From: Streptomyces sp. RPA4-2
GTDB taxonomy: Bacteria > Actinomycetota > Actinomycetes > Streptomycetales > Streptomycetaceae
Length of the DNA stretch: 64,000 nucleotides
Direction: 5' to 3'
Assembly: GCF_012273515.2 (NCBI RefSeq)
Contig: NZ_CP050975.2
Span: forward strand, 930,001-994,000
Below, one piece after another: positions 26,397 to 35,125 of the stretch. Every line of letters begins with the position of its first letter. Position 1 is the stretch's first letter. The notes beneath the pieces are model-generated. The model saw nothing but the letters and a program-made list of their open reading frames with translations. It had not been told where the DNA came from and did no database searches. Position numbers and translations under genes: made by a program.

Positions 26397-27176
26397 GTGC
26401 TGCGGGACACGTTCGACGAGGCGGCGGAGCTGTACGACCGGGCCCGCCCCCGCTATCCCACGGCGCTGGTGGACGAGCTGGCCGGGCGGGTGGGCCTCGG
26501 GCCGGGTGTCCGCGTCCTGGAGATCGGGCCGGGCACGGGGCAGCTCACCGTTCCGCTGGCGCGGCTGGGTTGCGATGTGACGGCCGTGGAGCTGGGACCC
26601 GCGCTGGCGGCGGTGGCCCGGCGCAACCTGCGCGGCTTCCCCCGGGCGCGGGTGGAGGTGGCGGAGTTCGAGCGGTGGCCGCTGCCGCGCGATCCGTTCG
26701 ACGTCGTGGTGTGTGCCACCGCGTTCCACTGGATCGACCCGGCGGTGCGGGTGGTCAAGGCGGCGCGGGCGCTCGGCCCGGACGGAGTCCTCGCCCTGGT
26801 CACCACGCACCATGTCGCGGGCGGCAGCACCGACTTCTTCGCCCGGGTCCAGGCGTGCTACGAGCGCTGGGACCCGGCCACCCCGCCCGGACTGCGGGCG
26901 TCGGACGAGGCGGACGTCGCCACGGACACGGGTGAGCTGGAGCGGTGGGGCCGGGTCACCTCGTACCGCTTCGCACAGGAGATCACCTACTCGACGCGGG
27001 AGTACATCGACGTCCTGCTGACCTACTCCGGGCACCGCGCGCTGGACGCGCCCGCGCGCCGGGGTCTGCTGGGGTGCGTGGAGGAACTGATCGAGACGCG
27101 CCACGCGGGATCGGTCACCAAGCGATACCTGCACGAACTCCTGCTGACGCGGCGGGCGTCGGACGGCGACCGCTGA
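26397..27176 (+). CDS. Class I SAM-dependent methyltransferase
   Basis: A 259-residue Rossmann-fold methyltransferase. Motif I is VLEIGPGTGQLT (about 41-52), and the acidic end of strand beta-2 follows in VTAVELGP. The post-I region FDVVVCATAFHWIDP is typical of the methyltransferase-11/25-like group. A GGAGG sequence precedes the GTG at 26397. The C-terminal part is helical and may shape the acceptor site. No pathway partner is adjacent, so the acceptor is unknown. Confidence 0.88.
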   Translation: MLRDTFDEAAELYDRARPRYPTALVDELAGRVGLGPGVRVLEIGPGTGQLTVPLARLGCDVTAVELGPALAAVARRNLRGFPRARVEVAEFERWPLPRDPFDVVVCATAFHWIDPAVRVVKAARALGPDGVLALVTTHHVAGGSTDFFARVQACYERWDPATPPGLRASDEADVATDTGELERWGRVTSYRFAQEITYSTREYIDVLLTYSGHRALDAPARRGLLGCVEELIETRHAGSVTKRYLHELLLTRRASDGDR

Positions 27177-27186
27177 CCGGGGGCGC

Positions 27187-27381
27187 TCACTGGCCGACCC
27201 TGCCGTCGATCCGCTCGCGCAGGAAGTCCGCGTGGCCGTTGTGCCGGGCGTACTCCTCGATCATGTGCACCAGCACCTCGCGGAGCGGGATCGGTTCGTC
27301 GCCGTTCGCCCCGGTGACGTCGAAGTCGCCGTTCGGGTCGTGCTCGGACCGGTAGTGCCGGGGCACGTCCTGACCGGCCAT
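27187..27381 (-). pseudogene. Remnant of a DUF664 / DinB-type gene with an internal deletion
   Basis: The C-terminal end [20 protein letters not shown] is the hallmark of actinobacterial DUF664 (mycothiol-transferase-like DinB) proteins. In intact genes of this family, about 40-60 residues separate the DFDVTG segment from this end. Here [17 protein letters not shown] joins them directly, and the N-terminal half of the protein is not recognisable in any frame upstream. About 65 codons remain after the in-frame ATG at 27381. I interpret it as a decayed gene. The surrounding 27382-27610 shows nothing else. Confidence 0.65.
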
Positions 27382-27610
27382 CACCCGGCGGAGGAGGTGT
27401 CTGCCATACCCGAGAGCATCGCCCCGCCGACCAGGCGTCCGCCACCGGATTCCCGGCCCTCGCGGCCGACGACTCCGTACTGACCGGCTGACCAGCACTC
27501 ACTCGGCAACGCGAGCAGGGCAGACAGGAGTTGATGCCCTCCGTCCCGAGGGCGTCGACTCCCACCCGTCCCGGTCCCTCACACGGAGGTCCTCATACCC
27601 CGGGCGCGCC

Positions 27611-29056
27611 TCAGCGCAGCCACTGGTCCTTCTCCGCGGGCCGGTACAGCGTCACGGCCCGGGTCAGCTTGTCCAGCACCAGTCGGCCGGACGCGACCCG
27701 GGTGACCTCGCCGTCGTACGAGAACTGCGGGTCGCCGTGCAGTGCTTCGAGACGCAGGCTGCGCACCTGTGCGGTGGTGAGGACCCGGCTGTTGTGCAGG
27801 GTGCCGGTCAGCACCGCCAGCAGCAGTCGTGTCCTGGCCAGCGGGGTCCCCGCGTCGACGGCGCGGACGTCCAGCAGGCCGTCGTCCAGCTGGGTCCGGT
27901 AGGTGGGCGCGAACCCGGCGGGGTGGTAGATGCCGTTGCCCGCGAAGAGCAGCCACAGACGCTTGGGGCGGCCGTTGACCGAGACGTTCACGGGGCTGCC
28001 CTTGGCGAGGACACCGGCCAGGCCGACCACGAGCGCCGGCCATTTCCCGATCCGTTCCTCCAGCTTCTCGCGGGCGCCGACCAGCTCCGAGTAGACACCG
28101 AGGCTGAAGGTGTTGAGGAACACCTGCTCCGGTCCGCCCGGCACGCGGGCCCGCCCGAGGTCCGCGACGACCGCCTCGCCGGCCTGCACGGCGCCCACGA
28201 CGTCCTCCAGGGACTGGTTGCCCAGGTCCACGGCGAAGTGGTTGAAGGTGCCGCCGGGGAACACCGCGAGCGGCACGCCGAGCCGGGCGGCGACCTCGGT
28301 CGCTGCGTTGATCGTCCCGTCGCCGCCGCAGGCACCGAGCGCGCCGCCCCGCTCCTTCGCGCGGCGGGCGGCCTCCTCCAGGAGTTCCGTGAGGCCCTGT
28401 CCCTGCTGGGCCACCGTGATGTCGGCCTTGGGCAGCACCGCGCGCAGATACTCGCTCGCGTCGGGGCCGTCGGCGCTCCACGACAGGCCCGAGGACGAGT
28501 TGACCACGATGTGCAGGCCGGCGCCGCCGGGCAGCGCGGGCGCGGGGCGGCGGGGCGGCGCCGCGGCCGCGGCGGCCTCCGGTTTGACCGGCCACCAGCG
28601 GGCGGTCAGCGCGGCGGCGCCTGCTCCTATCGCGACGCCCACGGCCACGTCGCCCGGGTGACGGACCTCGGAGCGCATCCGCGCGGCGGTCAGTGCGGCG
28701 GCGCCCGGCACGACGAAGAGGCCGTACCGAGGTGCTTCCAGGAGCACTCCCGCCGCGAAGGCGGCCGCGGAGGCGATCCGGCCGGCCGCGTCCAGCGGCT
28801 GCGCCCTGCGCACCGCGGGCCGGGCGACGGCGCGGGTCACGGCCGAGGCGATCGCGACGGTGCCGATGCCCCGCAGGGCCGCCCGCCGCGCGGTCCGGTC
28901 CCCGGACGCGCCGAGGGCCGCGGCCGCGCCGCCCCACAGAAGACCGCCCGCCACGGTCCGCCGCCACCCGGAGGGACCGGCCCGCAGCACGGACTCCAGG
29001 TTCGGCAGCCGGGCCGTCCCGGCGCCCGTTCGTCGCCCTGTCCTGCGCCTTCTCAT
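27611..29056 (-). CDS. Diacylglycerol/lipid kinase fused to a degenerate PAP2-like domain
   Basis: A 481-residue protein. The C-terminal two thirds (about 185-480) is a DAGK-type lipid kinase, with the catalytic GGDGT, the lid VFPGGTFNHFA and the C-terminal YDGEV. The N-terminal 170 residues look like a PAP2 phosphatase with hydrophobic helices. The core motif 2 (usually SFPSGHAAS) is absent: the sequence runs from RRAQPLDAAGRI straight into ASAAAFAAGV. Motif 3 survives only in part as RHPGDV. The phosphatase half is thus probably inactive and kept as a membrane anchor. The ATG at 29056 has GAGGGTGGG upstream. The likely role is in membrane lipid metabolism. Confidence 0.85.
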   Translation of the reverse strand: MRRRRTGRRTGAGTARLPNLESVLRAGPSGWRRTVAGGLLWGGAAAALGASGDRTARRAALRGIGTVAIASAVTRAVARPAVRRAQPLDAAGRIASAAAFAAGVLLEAPRYGLFVVPGAAALTAARMRSEVRHPGDVAVGVAIGAGAAALTARWWPVKPEAAAAAAPPRRPAPALPGGAGLHIVVNSSSGLSWSADGPDASEYLRAVLPKADITVAQQGQGLTELLEEAARRAKERGGALGACGGDGTINAATEVAARLGVPLAVFPGGTFNHFAVDLGNQSLEDVVGAVQAGEAVVADLGRARVPGGPEQVFLNTFSLGVYSELVGAREKLEERIGKWPALVVGLAGVLAKGSPVNVSVNGRPKRLWLLFAGNGIYHPAGFAPTYRTQLDDGLLDVRAVDAGTPLARTRLLLAVLTGTLHNSRVLTTAQVRSLRLEALHGDPQFSYDGEVTRVASGRLVLDKLTRAVTLYRPAEKDQWLR

Positions 29057-29169
29057 GGGAAGCCCACCCTCGCGTCTCGACAACTGATCTGCTGGTCGGC
29101 AAGGTTGGTGCCGCCCCTGTCCCTGTTCCCCGACTTCGCCCGTTCATGGACGGGCGGGTGCGGCGGTGG

Positions 29170-29613
29170 TCAGGAGCTCTTCGGCAGCTTCACCACGGAC
29201 ACGAAGAAGTCGTCGATCTGCCGGACGGCCGCGATGAACTGGTCGAGGTCGACCGGCTTGGTGACATAGGCGTTGGCGTGCAGCTTGTAACTGCGCAGGA
29301 TGTCCTCCTCGGCGGAGGAGGTGGTGAGGACGACGACGGGAATGTGCGCCAGTTCACTGTCCGACTTGATGCGCTCCAGCACCTGACGCCCGTCGTACTT
29401 GGGCAGGTTGAGGTCGAGCAGGATCAGGTCGGGCCGCGGCGCGTCCACGTACTGGTTGACGCGGTACAGGAAGTCGAGGGCCTCCTCGCCGTCCCGTACG
29501 ACGTGCAGGGCGTTGCGGATCTTGTTGTCCTCGAACGCCTCACGGGTCATGAGCTCGTCGCCGGGATCGTCCTCGACGAGCAGGACCTGGATGGGTTCGA
29601 CGCGGGTGGTCAC
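29170..29613 (-). CDS. Single-domain response regulator (Rcp1/CheY-like)
   Basis: A 147-residue stand-alone receiver domain. The acidic pocket VEDDPGD (13-19), the phospho-acceptor Asp67 in LLDLNLP, and VTKPVDL with the conserved lysine are all present. There is no output domain. It resembles Rcp1-like regulators that accept phosphate from phytochrome-type kinases. Its GTG start at 29613 overlaps the stop of the upstream histidine kinase as GTGA, so the two are coupled and the kinase is the obvious phosphodonor. It is the last gene of a three-gene operon. Confidence 0.92.
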   Translation of the reverse strand: MTTRVEPIQVLLVEDDPGDELMTREAFEDNKIRNALHVVRDGEEALDFLYRVNQYVDAPRPDLILLDLNLPKYDGRQVLERIKSDSELAHIPVVVLTTSSAEEDILRSYKLHANAYVTKPVDLDQFIAAVRQIDDFFVSVVKLPKSS

Positions 29614-31256
29614 GTACGTGCTCCTTCGGGTGGGCGCGCTGTTTCGTCGACCCGAGGATCGGGTTCGGGGCGCGCCATGGGCAGGGTGAACGACACGTCC
29701 GTGCCCTCGCCCGCGGCGCCGTCCAGGGTGATGGTGCCACCGTGATGCTCGACGATCTTCCGGCAGACGGCAAGCCCGATCCCGGTACCGTCGTACTCGT
29801 CACGGCCGTGCAGCCGCTGGAAGATGACGAAGACCTTCTCCCTGAACTCGGAGTCGATGCCTATCCCGTTGTCACGCACCCCCAGCCGCCACTCCCCCTC
29901 AGCCCCCTCGCAGTGGACGACGATCTCGGGTGTCCGCCCGGGGTCGCGGAACTTCACGGCGTTGCCGATCAGGTTCTGCCAGAGCATCGTCAGGGTGGTC
30001 GCGTCGCCCGTCACGGTGGGCAGCGGCCCCTCGCGCACCACGCGGGCGTCGGTCTCGTCCAGGGCCACGCTGAGGTTGCCCAGCGCCCTGTCCAGTACGT
30101 CGTCGAGCGCGACCGGCACCAGCTTCTCGCCCACGCGGCCGACCCGGGAGAAGGTCAGCAGGTCGTTGATGAGGGTCTGCATGCGCTTGGCCCCGTCGAC
30201 GGCGAAGTCGATGTACTGCTTGGCCCGGTCGTCCAGTTGGTCGCCGTAGCGTTTCTCCAGCAGCTGGCAGAAGGACGCGACCTTGCGCAGGGGTTCCTGC
30301 AGGTCGTGGGAGGCGACGTAGGCGAACTGCTCCAGTTCCCCGTTGGAGCGCTTCAGCTCCAGCGCCTGTGCGTCGAGTTCCGCGGTCCGCTGCTCCAGGA
30401 GCGTCTCCCGCGCCATGGAGGCGGAGAGCTCCTCGACGATGCGGTGGCGCATCTCCTCGACGGCGCGTGCCACCGCCTCCAGGTCCCGTGGCCCGTCGAG
30501 CCGGATCGTACGCTCGAACGCTCCGCCGCTGACGTCGACCGAGGCCGCTTCCAGGGTCCTCAGCGGCCGTCCGACGATGCGGTGCAGCAACAGGGTCAGT
30601 GCCAGTCCGCTCGCCAGGAAGGCGGCGAGCGTGCCGCCGAAGAAGAGGTTGCGGGACTGCCGGCTCTCCTCCGCCGACGCGCGGGTCCGGTCGCGCAACT
30701 GCCCGAGGTGCGTCTCCATGGTGGACAGCAGCTTCCGGGTCTCGTCGAACTGGGTCTTGCTCGCCTCCAGTCCGGGCGTGCCGCGACCGCCCGTACGGAC
30801 CGACTCGATCAGGGGCCTGGCGTAGTCACGGCGCCAGGCGTCGCCGGCCCCCCGCACCGCGCGCAGGTCGGCCGCGACCCGGGGCTGGCCGGTGAGCAGT
30901 GTGCTCAGACGGGCGCTCAGTGTCGCCTCGTCCCGCACCCCGGACTCGTAGGGCTCGAGGAAGCTGGTGTCCTTGCTCAGGACGTAGCCCCGTACGCCCG
31001 TCTCCTGGTCGACCAGCGAGGTCTCCAGTTGGAAGGCGGTGGAACGGGCGGGCTGGATGAGGTCGGTGAGGAGGTCGGTGCGGTCGTCGGCGCGGGACTG
31101 GAGGACTCCGCCGGACACCGCGAAGACGATCACCAGCAGGACGTTGACGGCCAGGACGAGGTGGATCCAGCCCTGCACGGTCAGCCGGGCGACTCTGCTG
31201 GGCCTGCCCGCCGCGGCGTCGTCCGCGGGCTCCGGGGTGCCTGGGGTACGGGTCAC
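29610..31256 (-). CDS. CHASE3-HAMP sensor histidine kinase
   Basis: A 548-residue membrane histidine kinase. There is a transmembrane helix at about 30-50, then an extracytoplasmic CHASE3 domain with [14 protein letters not shown], and a second helix at about 205-227. HAMP is followed by a coiled stretch, HisKA with His317 in [12 protein letters not shown], and HATPase_c ([15 protein letters not shown] at 462-467). The GTG at 31256 overlaps the upstream phosphatase stop as GTGA, and the downstream response regulator overlaps likewise. The protein should sense an external or membrane signal and phosphorylate the single-domain regulator, and possibly also the receiver domain of the phosphatase. 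Confidence 0.95.
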   Translation of the reverse strand: MTRTPGTPEPADDAAAGRPSRVARLTVQGWIHLVLAVNVLLVIVFAVSGGVLQSRADDRTDLLTDLIQPARSTAFQLETSLVDQETGVRGYVLSKDTSFLEPYESGVRDEATLSARLSTLLTGQPRVAADLRAVRGAGDAWRRDYARPLIESVRTGGRGTPGLEASKTQFDETRKLLSTMETHLGQLRDRTRASAEESRQSRNLFFGGTLAAFLASGLALTLLLHRIVGRPLRTLEAASVDVSGGAFERTIRLDGPRDLEAVARAVEEMRHRIVEELSASMARETLLEQRTAELDAQALELKRSNGELEQFAYVASHDLQEPLRKVASFCQLLEKRYGDQLDDRAKQYIDFAVDGAKRMQTLINDLLTFSRVGRVGEKLVPVALDDVLDRALGNLSVALDETDARVVREGPLPTVTGDATTLTMLWQNLIGNAVKFRDPGRTPEIVVHCEGAEGEWRLGVRDNGIGIDSEFREKVFVIFQRLHGRDEYDGTGIGLAVCRKIVEHHGGTITLDGAAGEGTDVSFTLPMARPEPDPRVDETARPPEGART

Positions 31257-32491
31257 GACCTGCCGTCCGTCGCCAGGTGGAGGACCGCCACGTCGTCGGC
31301 GAGTCCTCCGTGGAACGTGCTCTGTGCCGCCACGTCCTCGACCACCGCGTCGACGAACGGACGGCCGTGCAGGTCCATGTGTTTCCTCGCCACGGCGAGC
31401 AGTCCTTCCTCGCCCAGCCGCCGGTCCGGGCCCACGACGCCCTCGAAGAGACCGTCGGTGAACAGCGTCACCGCGCTGATGTCGTGCGCGGGCAGCTCGG
31501 TCTCGGGCCAGTGCGCCCCGCCCGGGACCAGTCCCAGCGCGGGTCCCACCGGTGGTTCGAACAGTTCGATGCCCTGGGAGGTGCGGACGAGCAGCCCCGG
31601 GTGTCCGGCGCGGATCACGGTCAGCCGGCTGTGGTCCCTGGACAGTCGCAGGATGGTGAGGGTGGCGAAGATGTAGTCCTCGGCGCGCTCGGCCTCGAGG
31701 ATCTCCTCCAGGAGACGGACCTGCGCCGGGCCGACGCAGCCGGAGAGCACCGCGGCCCGCCAGGCCACCCGCAGACACACGCCGAGGGCCGCCTCGGCGG
31801 CACCGTGTCCGGAGACGTCCCCGATCACCGCGTGCACCGTGCCGTCCTCGCTCTCGACGACGTCGAAGAAGTCGCCGCCCAGCAGCGCGTGGTCGCGTCC
31901 CGGGCTGTAGCGGGAGGCGACCTGGCACCGGTCGCCGCGCAGCAGGGGCGTGGGCAGCAGCCCGCGCTCCAGCCGGGCGTTCTCCTGGGCCAGCAGCCTG
32001 CTCGCCTGGAGTTCGGCGCTCGACCGCTCCACCTGCTTGCGCTGGAGGGCGTACCGGACCGCCCGGCTCAGCTCCTCCGCGTTCAGACCGTCCTTGGAGA
32101 GGAAGTCCTGGGCTCCCTCCGCCACCGCGGCGAGACCCGCCTCGTTCTCGGCGAGTCCGGTGAGGACCACCACGGCCGCGTCCGGTGAGGCGTCGCGCAC
32201 CAGCCGCACGGCGCTCAGTCCGTGGGTGTCGGGCAGATGCAGGTCCAGCAGCACGCACACCGCGTTCTTCGAGGCCCGCAGGAACGCCCGCGCCTCGGCC
32301 AGGGACTTGCACCAGGTGACATCCATCGGCAGACCGCTGTCGGCCAGTACCTCGCGCACCAGCAGCGCGTCACCGGCATCGTCCTCGACGAGCAGCAGCG
32401 CCGCGGTGGCGTCCAGGCCCCAGCGGGGGTCGGAACTCACCTGGCGCGGTACCGCGGTACGTTCACCGGTCCGCGGCAGGCCCTCCGCCAC
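31253..32491 (-). CDS. Receiver-PP2C (SpoIIE/RsbU-type) protein phosphatase
   Basis: A 412-residue protein. A receiver domain (about 30-150) carries VEDDAGD and the phospho-acceptor Asp83 in LLDLHLP. A short coiled linker leads to a SpoIIE-type PP2C phosphatase (about 185-410) with GGDFFDVV, GDVSGHGAAEA and the C-terminal LADDVAVL. This architecture suits a phosphatase that dephosphorylates STAS anti-anti-sigma factors when its receiver is phosphorylated. The GTG at 32491 follows GGGGGA. It heads the three-gene operon with the kinase and response regulator. A STAS protein is encoded at 33872-34234 and is a candidate substrate. Confidence 0.92.
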   Translation of the reverse strand: MAEGLPRTGERTAVPRQVSSDPRWGLDATAALLLVEDDAGDALLVREVLADSGLPMDVTWCKSLAEARAFLRASKNAVCVLLDLHLPDTHGLSAVRLVRDASPDAAVVVLTGLAENEAGLAAVAEGAQDFLSKDGLNAEELSRAVRYALQRKQVERSSAELQASRLLAQENARLERGLLPTPLLRGDRCQVASRYSPGRDHALLGGDFFDVVESEDGTVHAVIGDVSGHGAAEAALGVCLRVAWRAAVLSGCVGPAQVRLLEEILEAERAEDYIFATLTILRLSRDHSRLTVIRAGHPGLLVRTSQGIELFEPPVGPALGLVPGGAHWPETELPAHDISAVTLFTDGLFEGVVGPDRRLGEEGLLAVARKHMDLHGRPFVDAVVEDVAAQSTFHGGLADDVAVLHLATDGRS

Positions 32492-32646
32492 GTTCGTCCC
32501 CCTTGAGTGACCGACGCCGACCATCGACTGTGGCGAGCCTACTGGTATTCCGCCCCGGTCCATGCCCGGCGCGGTCGGCTCGACGGCCCCGCCGCCCCCC
32601 GCCGTGCCGTCGCACCCGGTCCGTCCCCGCTGCGCGGGCGGCCGGG

Positions 32647-33099
32647 TCAACGGCGCAGGTCGAGCTGTGCCTTGACGCACTTGCCGACCGGAACGCGCCC
32701 GACGGTCACCTCCGTCGCCAGCGCGTGGACGATCTCCAGTCCGTGCCGCCCGATGCGCTGCGGATCCCGCGGATAGCGTCGGGGCAGGGTGGCGCTGCTG
32801 TCGTAGACCGCGACGGTCACGAAGACGTCGGTCCCCTCCAGCTCCAGGATGTAGGGCCCGTGGCTGTGCCGGTCCGCGTTGGTGACCAGTTCGCTCACGA
32901 CCAGCAGGAGGTCGCCGTCGGCCCGTGCGTCGATCTCCGCACACCACTCCGACCGGAGCTGTTCGAGGAACAGTTCCGCGAAGGCGCGTGCGTCGGCGAT
33001 GCACCCCGGCTCGCCGGTGTAGTGCGCCGCCCGCCGAAGCGGGTCCACGGGCACGTCGAAGCCAGGCGGTATCACTGCTCCGTCCAAGTGCTCGATCAT
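32647..33099 (-). CDS. RsbW-like ATP-binding anti-sigma / serine kinase
   Basis: A 150-residue HATPase_c protein of the RsbW/SpoIIAB class. The N box is LLVVSELVTNADRHS (Asn74), and a G1-like region IGRHGLEIVHAL follows. Such small streptomycete ATPases either sequester a sigma factor or phosphorylate STAS antagonists. The start is the ATG at 33099, with GAGAGAA upstream. It lies 155 bp upstream of the phosphatase gene on the same strand and close to the STAS gene. No sigma factor gene is in this block, so its partner is unknown. Confidence 0.88.
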   Translation of the reverse strand: MIEHLDGAVIPPGFDVPVDPLRRAAHYTGEPGCIADARAFAELFLEQLRSEWCAEIDARADGDLLLVVSELVTNADRHSHGPYILELEGTDVFVTVAVYDSSATLPRRYPRDPQRIGRHGLEIVHALATEVTVGRVPVGKCVKAQLDLRR

Positions 33100-33369
33100 G
33101 TGGTTCTCTCTCGGATGCCGATACGTCCGCAGACCGCGCGTCCGGACGCCGCTGCACAGGAGCGCATACCCGGTGACGCCCTCCACATTCACCCCGATGT
33201 CCACTCGACTCGCACCGGATCCGTGGCCGGCGCCGCGAGCGGCCCTCACCCCCTTCGGCACACGATCCCCACACCGTACCGGTGTCATCCCGGCGCGGAG
33301 GGGCAGGGCCACCAGTCGGGGGGCCTGACGGGTCACCGAATCCCCGGTACGAGCAAAGGGTGCGGACGG

Positions 33370-33864
33370 ATGGATGGACAGACCCCCGAAGGACGGGACG
33401 ACGCCCTGCTCCGCGCGGCCGACCAGCTGGCGGCCGTGGCCGAGATCCTGGTCTCCGTCTCGGCCCGCACGGCGGTCGCCGTCGACAGCCGGCTGTCGCC
33501 GCCGCTGCTGCGTGCGCTGACCCTGGTCGGTACGTCGCCCGGTCTGAGCCTCGCCGCGCTCGCCGACCGGGCGCGGATCAGCCGCTCCCGGGCGAGCCGC
33601 GTGTGCGACACCCTGGAGGGGGCGGGGCTGCTGGCCCGCGCACCACTCGCCGCGGACCGCAGGGGTGTCGGTCTGAGCCTGACGCGGCACGGCCGTTCCG
33701 TGCTCGACCGCGTACGAGCGCAACGCGGTGACTGGATCAGGGACGCCCTGCTGCGGATGCCGGATGCCGACCGGAACGGTCTGCTGACCGCGTTGCGCTC
33801 GCTCGGTCCGTCGCTCGCCCACGCACCCCGGGTTCTTCGGCCGCCGCCCGACCGGTCCCCGTGA
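33370..33864 (+). CDS. MarR-family transcriptional regulator
   Basis: A 164-residue MarR-type winged-helix protein. LSLAALADRARISRSRASRVC (about 57-77) is the recognition region, and the wing follows with RRGVGLSLTRHGRSVLD. The N- and C-terminal helices should form the dimer interface. The ATG at 33370 is used. The gene is convergent with the STAS gene and divergent from the RsbW-like gene, so it sits inside the partner-switching block. Its ligand and targets are unknown. Confidence 0.88.
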   Translation: MDGQTPEGRDDALLRAADQLAAVAEILVSVSARTAVAVDSRLSPPLLRALTLVGTSPGLSLAALADRARISRSRASRVCDTLEGAGLLARAPLAADRRGVGLSLTRHGRSVLDRVRAQRGDWIRDALLRMPDADRNGLLTALRSLGPSLAHAPRVLRPPPDRSP

Positions 33865-33871
33865 CCCGCTC

Positions 33872-34234
33872 TCAGACCGCATCGTTCTCCAGCGCCTCCG
33901 CCACGGTGCGGAAGACCGGCACGACCTCCGAGACTCCGGTCACGCCCAGCACCCGTTCCAGGAACGGCGTGAGCGCGGCGAGTCTGAGCCGGGGACCGAG
34001 GACGCCGTAGGCCCGCAGGAGGACGTTGATCGTGGTCGAGTCCGCGAAGGTCAACTCGGCCAGGTCCAGGACCACCGGCCCCTCGGGGGACCGTGCCGCC
34101 GCGTCGAGGGCGGCGCCGAGGCCGCCCACGTTGTCGAGATCGGCTTCACCGCCGACCGCGATCACGGTTGCCGGACCGGCCTCGCGCGTGGACAGCGAAA
34201 GGGCCGCCTGACCTGGACTCCGGCCTGAATGCAC
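33872..34234 (-). CDS. STAS-domain anti-sigma factor antagonist (RsbV-like)
   Basis: A 120-residue STAS protein. The diagnostic VVLDLAELTFADSTTINVLL includes the regulatory serine/threonine (Ser66 or Thr67), which an RsbW-type kinase phosphorylates and a SpoIIE-type phosphatase releases. The GTG at 34234, preceded by AAGGAT, gives the normal STAS length; the frame is open further upstream. The putative kinase (32647-33099) and two phosphatases (31253-32491 and 35126-36319) flank it. Together they make a plausible partner-switching set. Confidence 0.9.
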   Translation of the reverse strand: MHSGRSPGQAALSLSTREAGPATVIAVGGEADLDNVGGLGAALDAAARSPEGPVVLDLAELTFADSTTINVLLRAYGVLGPRLRLAALTPFLERVLGVTGVSEVVPVFRTVAEALENDAV

Positions 34235-34473
34235 AGCGATCCTTCGGGATGTCGTCGGAACGTACGGGTATAGAGGAGTACGCGCACGGGGCGGTACACC
34301 GCGGCGCCGCGAGGGAGCCGCGCCAGGTCCCACCGTATCCGATCGTTGTCATTTGACAACAATTGCTGTCAGGCAACAATCTGGTCCCCCTGTGACCCCG
34401 AGTCAGGTGTCCCTGGGGCCTGGTTGTCGCGGTGGAGGGACCTCTCATGGAGCTAACCGGTACGCAAGGGCAC

Positions 34474-34986
34474 CTAACCGGTGCCGGTCGCGCGCCCCGG
34501 CTCCCGGCCGGAGCCGCCGGCCCGCTCGTCGAGCTGGTCCAGCGCGGTCGCCCGGAACGCTTCGAGTCCCTCGGTGAGCCGGGCGACGTCCGCCGACGAC
34601 ATCTGCTCCAGGACGGCCCGCACCTCGCGCGCGCGGTGCTCACGGAGTTCGCGCAGCACCTGCTCCCCGAGCGGGCTCAGCACGACCTCGACCTCGCGCC
34701 GGCTCGTCGTGCTCGGCGCCCTGCGGATCAGCCCGACGGCCTCCATCCGGTCGCACAGACGGCTGACCGAGGAGGGACGCGAGGCCAGGGCGTCGCCGAG
34801 CGAGCGAAGATTCATCGAACCGCCCTGCTCGATCACGATCAGGGCCCTTAGCTGTGAGGGCGGCACCGGGCCGGACGGCGCGGCCTCCTGCCCTCGGCCC
34901 CACAGAAGTTCGAGAAGTTCCGCGACGGCGTCCAGCGTTTGCGCGGCATCGTCTCGGGACACGGGTGGACGGATCGAGCGCGGCAC
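34474..34986 (-). CDS. MarR-family transcriptional regulator
   Basis: A 170-residue MarR regulator. The recognition region is NLRSLGDALASRPSSVSRLC, and the wing contains RREVEVVLSPLGEQVL. The GTG at 34986 has AAGGTGG at good spacing. It is divergent from the second SpoIIE-type phosphatase gene (start 35126) across about 140 bp, so it probably controls that gene and itself. It is distinct in sequence from the other MarR gene at 33370. Confidence 0.9.
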   Translation of the reverse strand: MPRSIRPPVSRDDAAQTLDAVAELLELLWGRGQEAAPSGPVPPSQLRALIVIEQGGSMNLRSLGDALASRPSSVSRLCDRMEAVGLIRRAPSTTSRREVEVVLSPLGEQVLRELREHRAREVRAVLEQMSSADVARLTEGLEAFRATALDQLDERAGGSGREPGRATGTG

Positions 34987-35125
34987 CGAACCACCTTGTC
35001 ATCTCCTGAAGGGCTTCGCCAGCCATGACGGCCCGCCCGGCCGGACTCCTCACCCGGCCCGCCTGACCGACCACACCACCCGCACGAGAACCGCACGCGA
35101 ACCGCACGAGAAAGCCACCACGACC

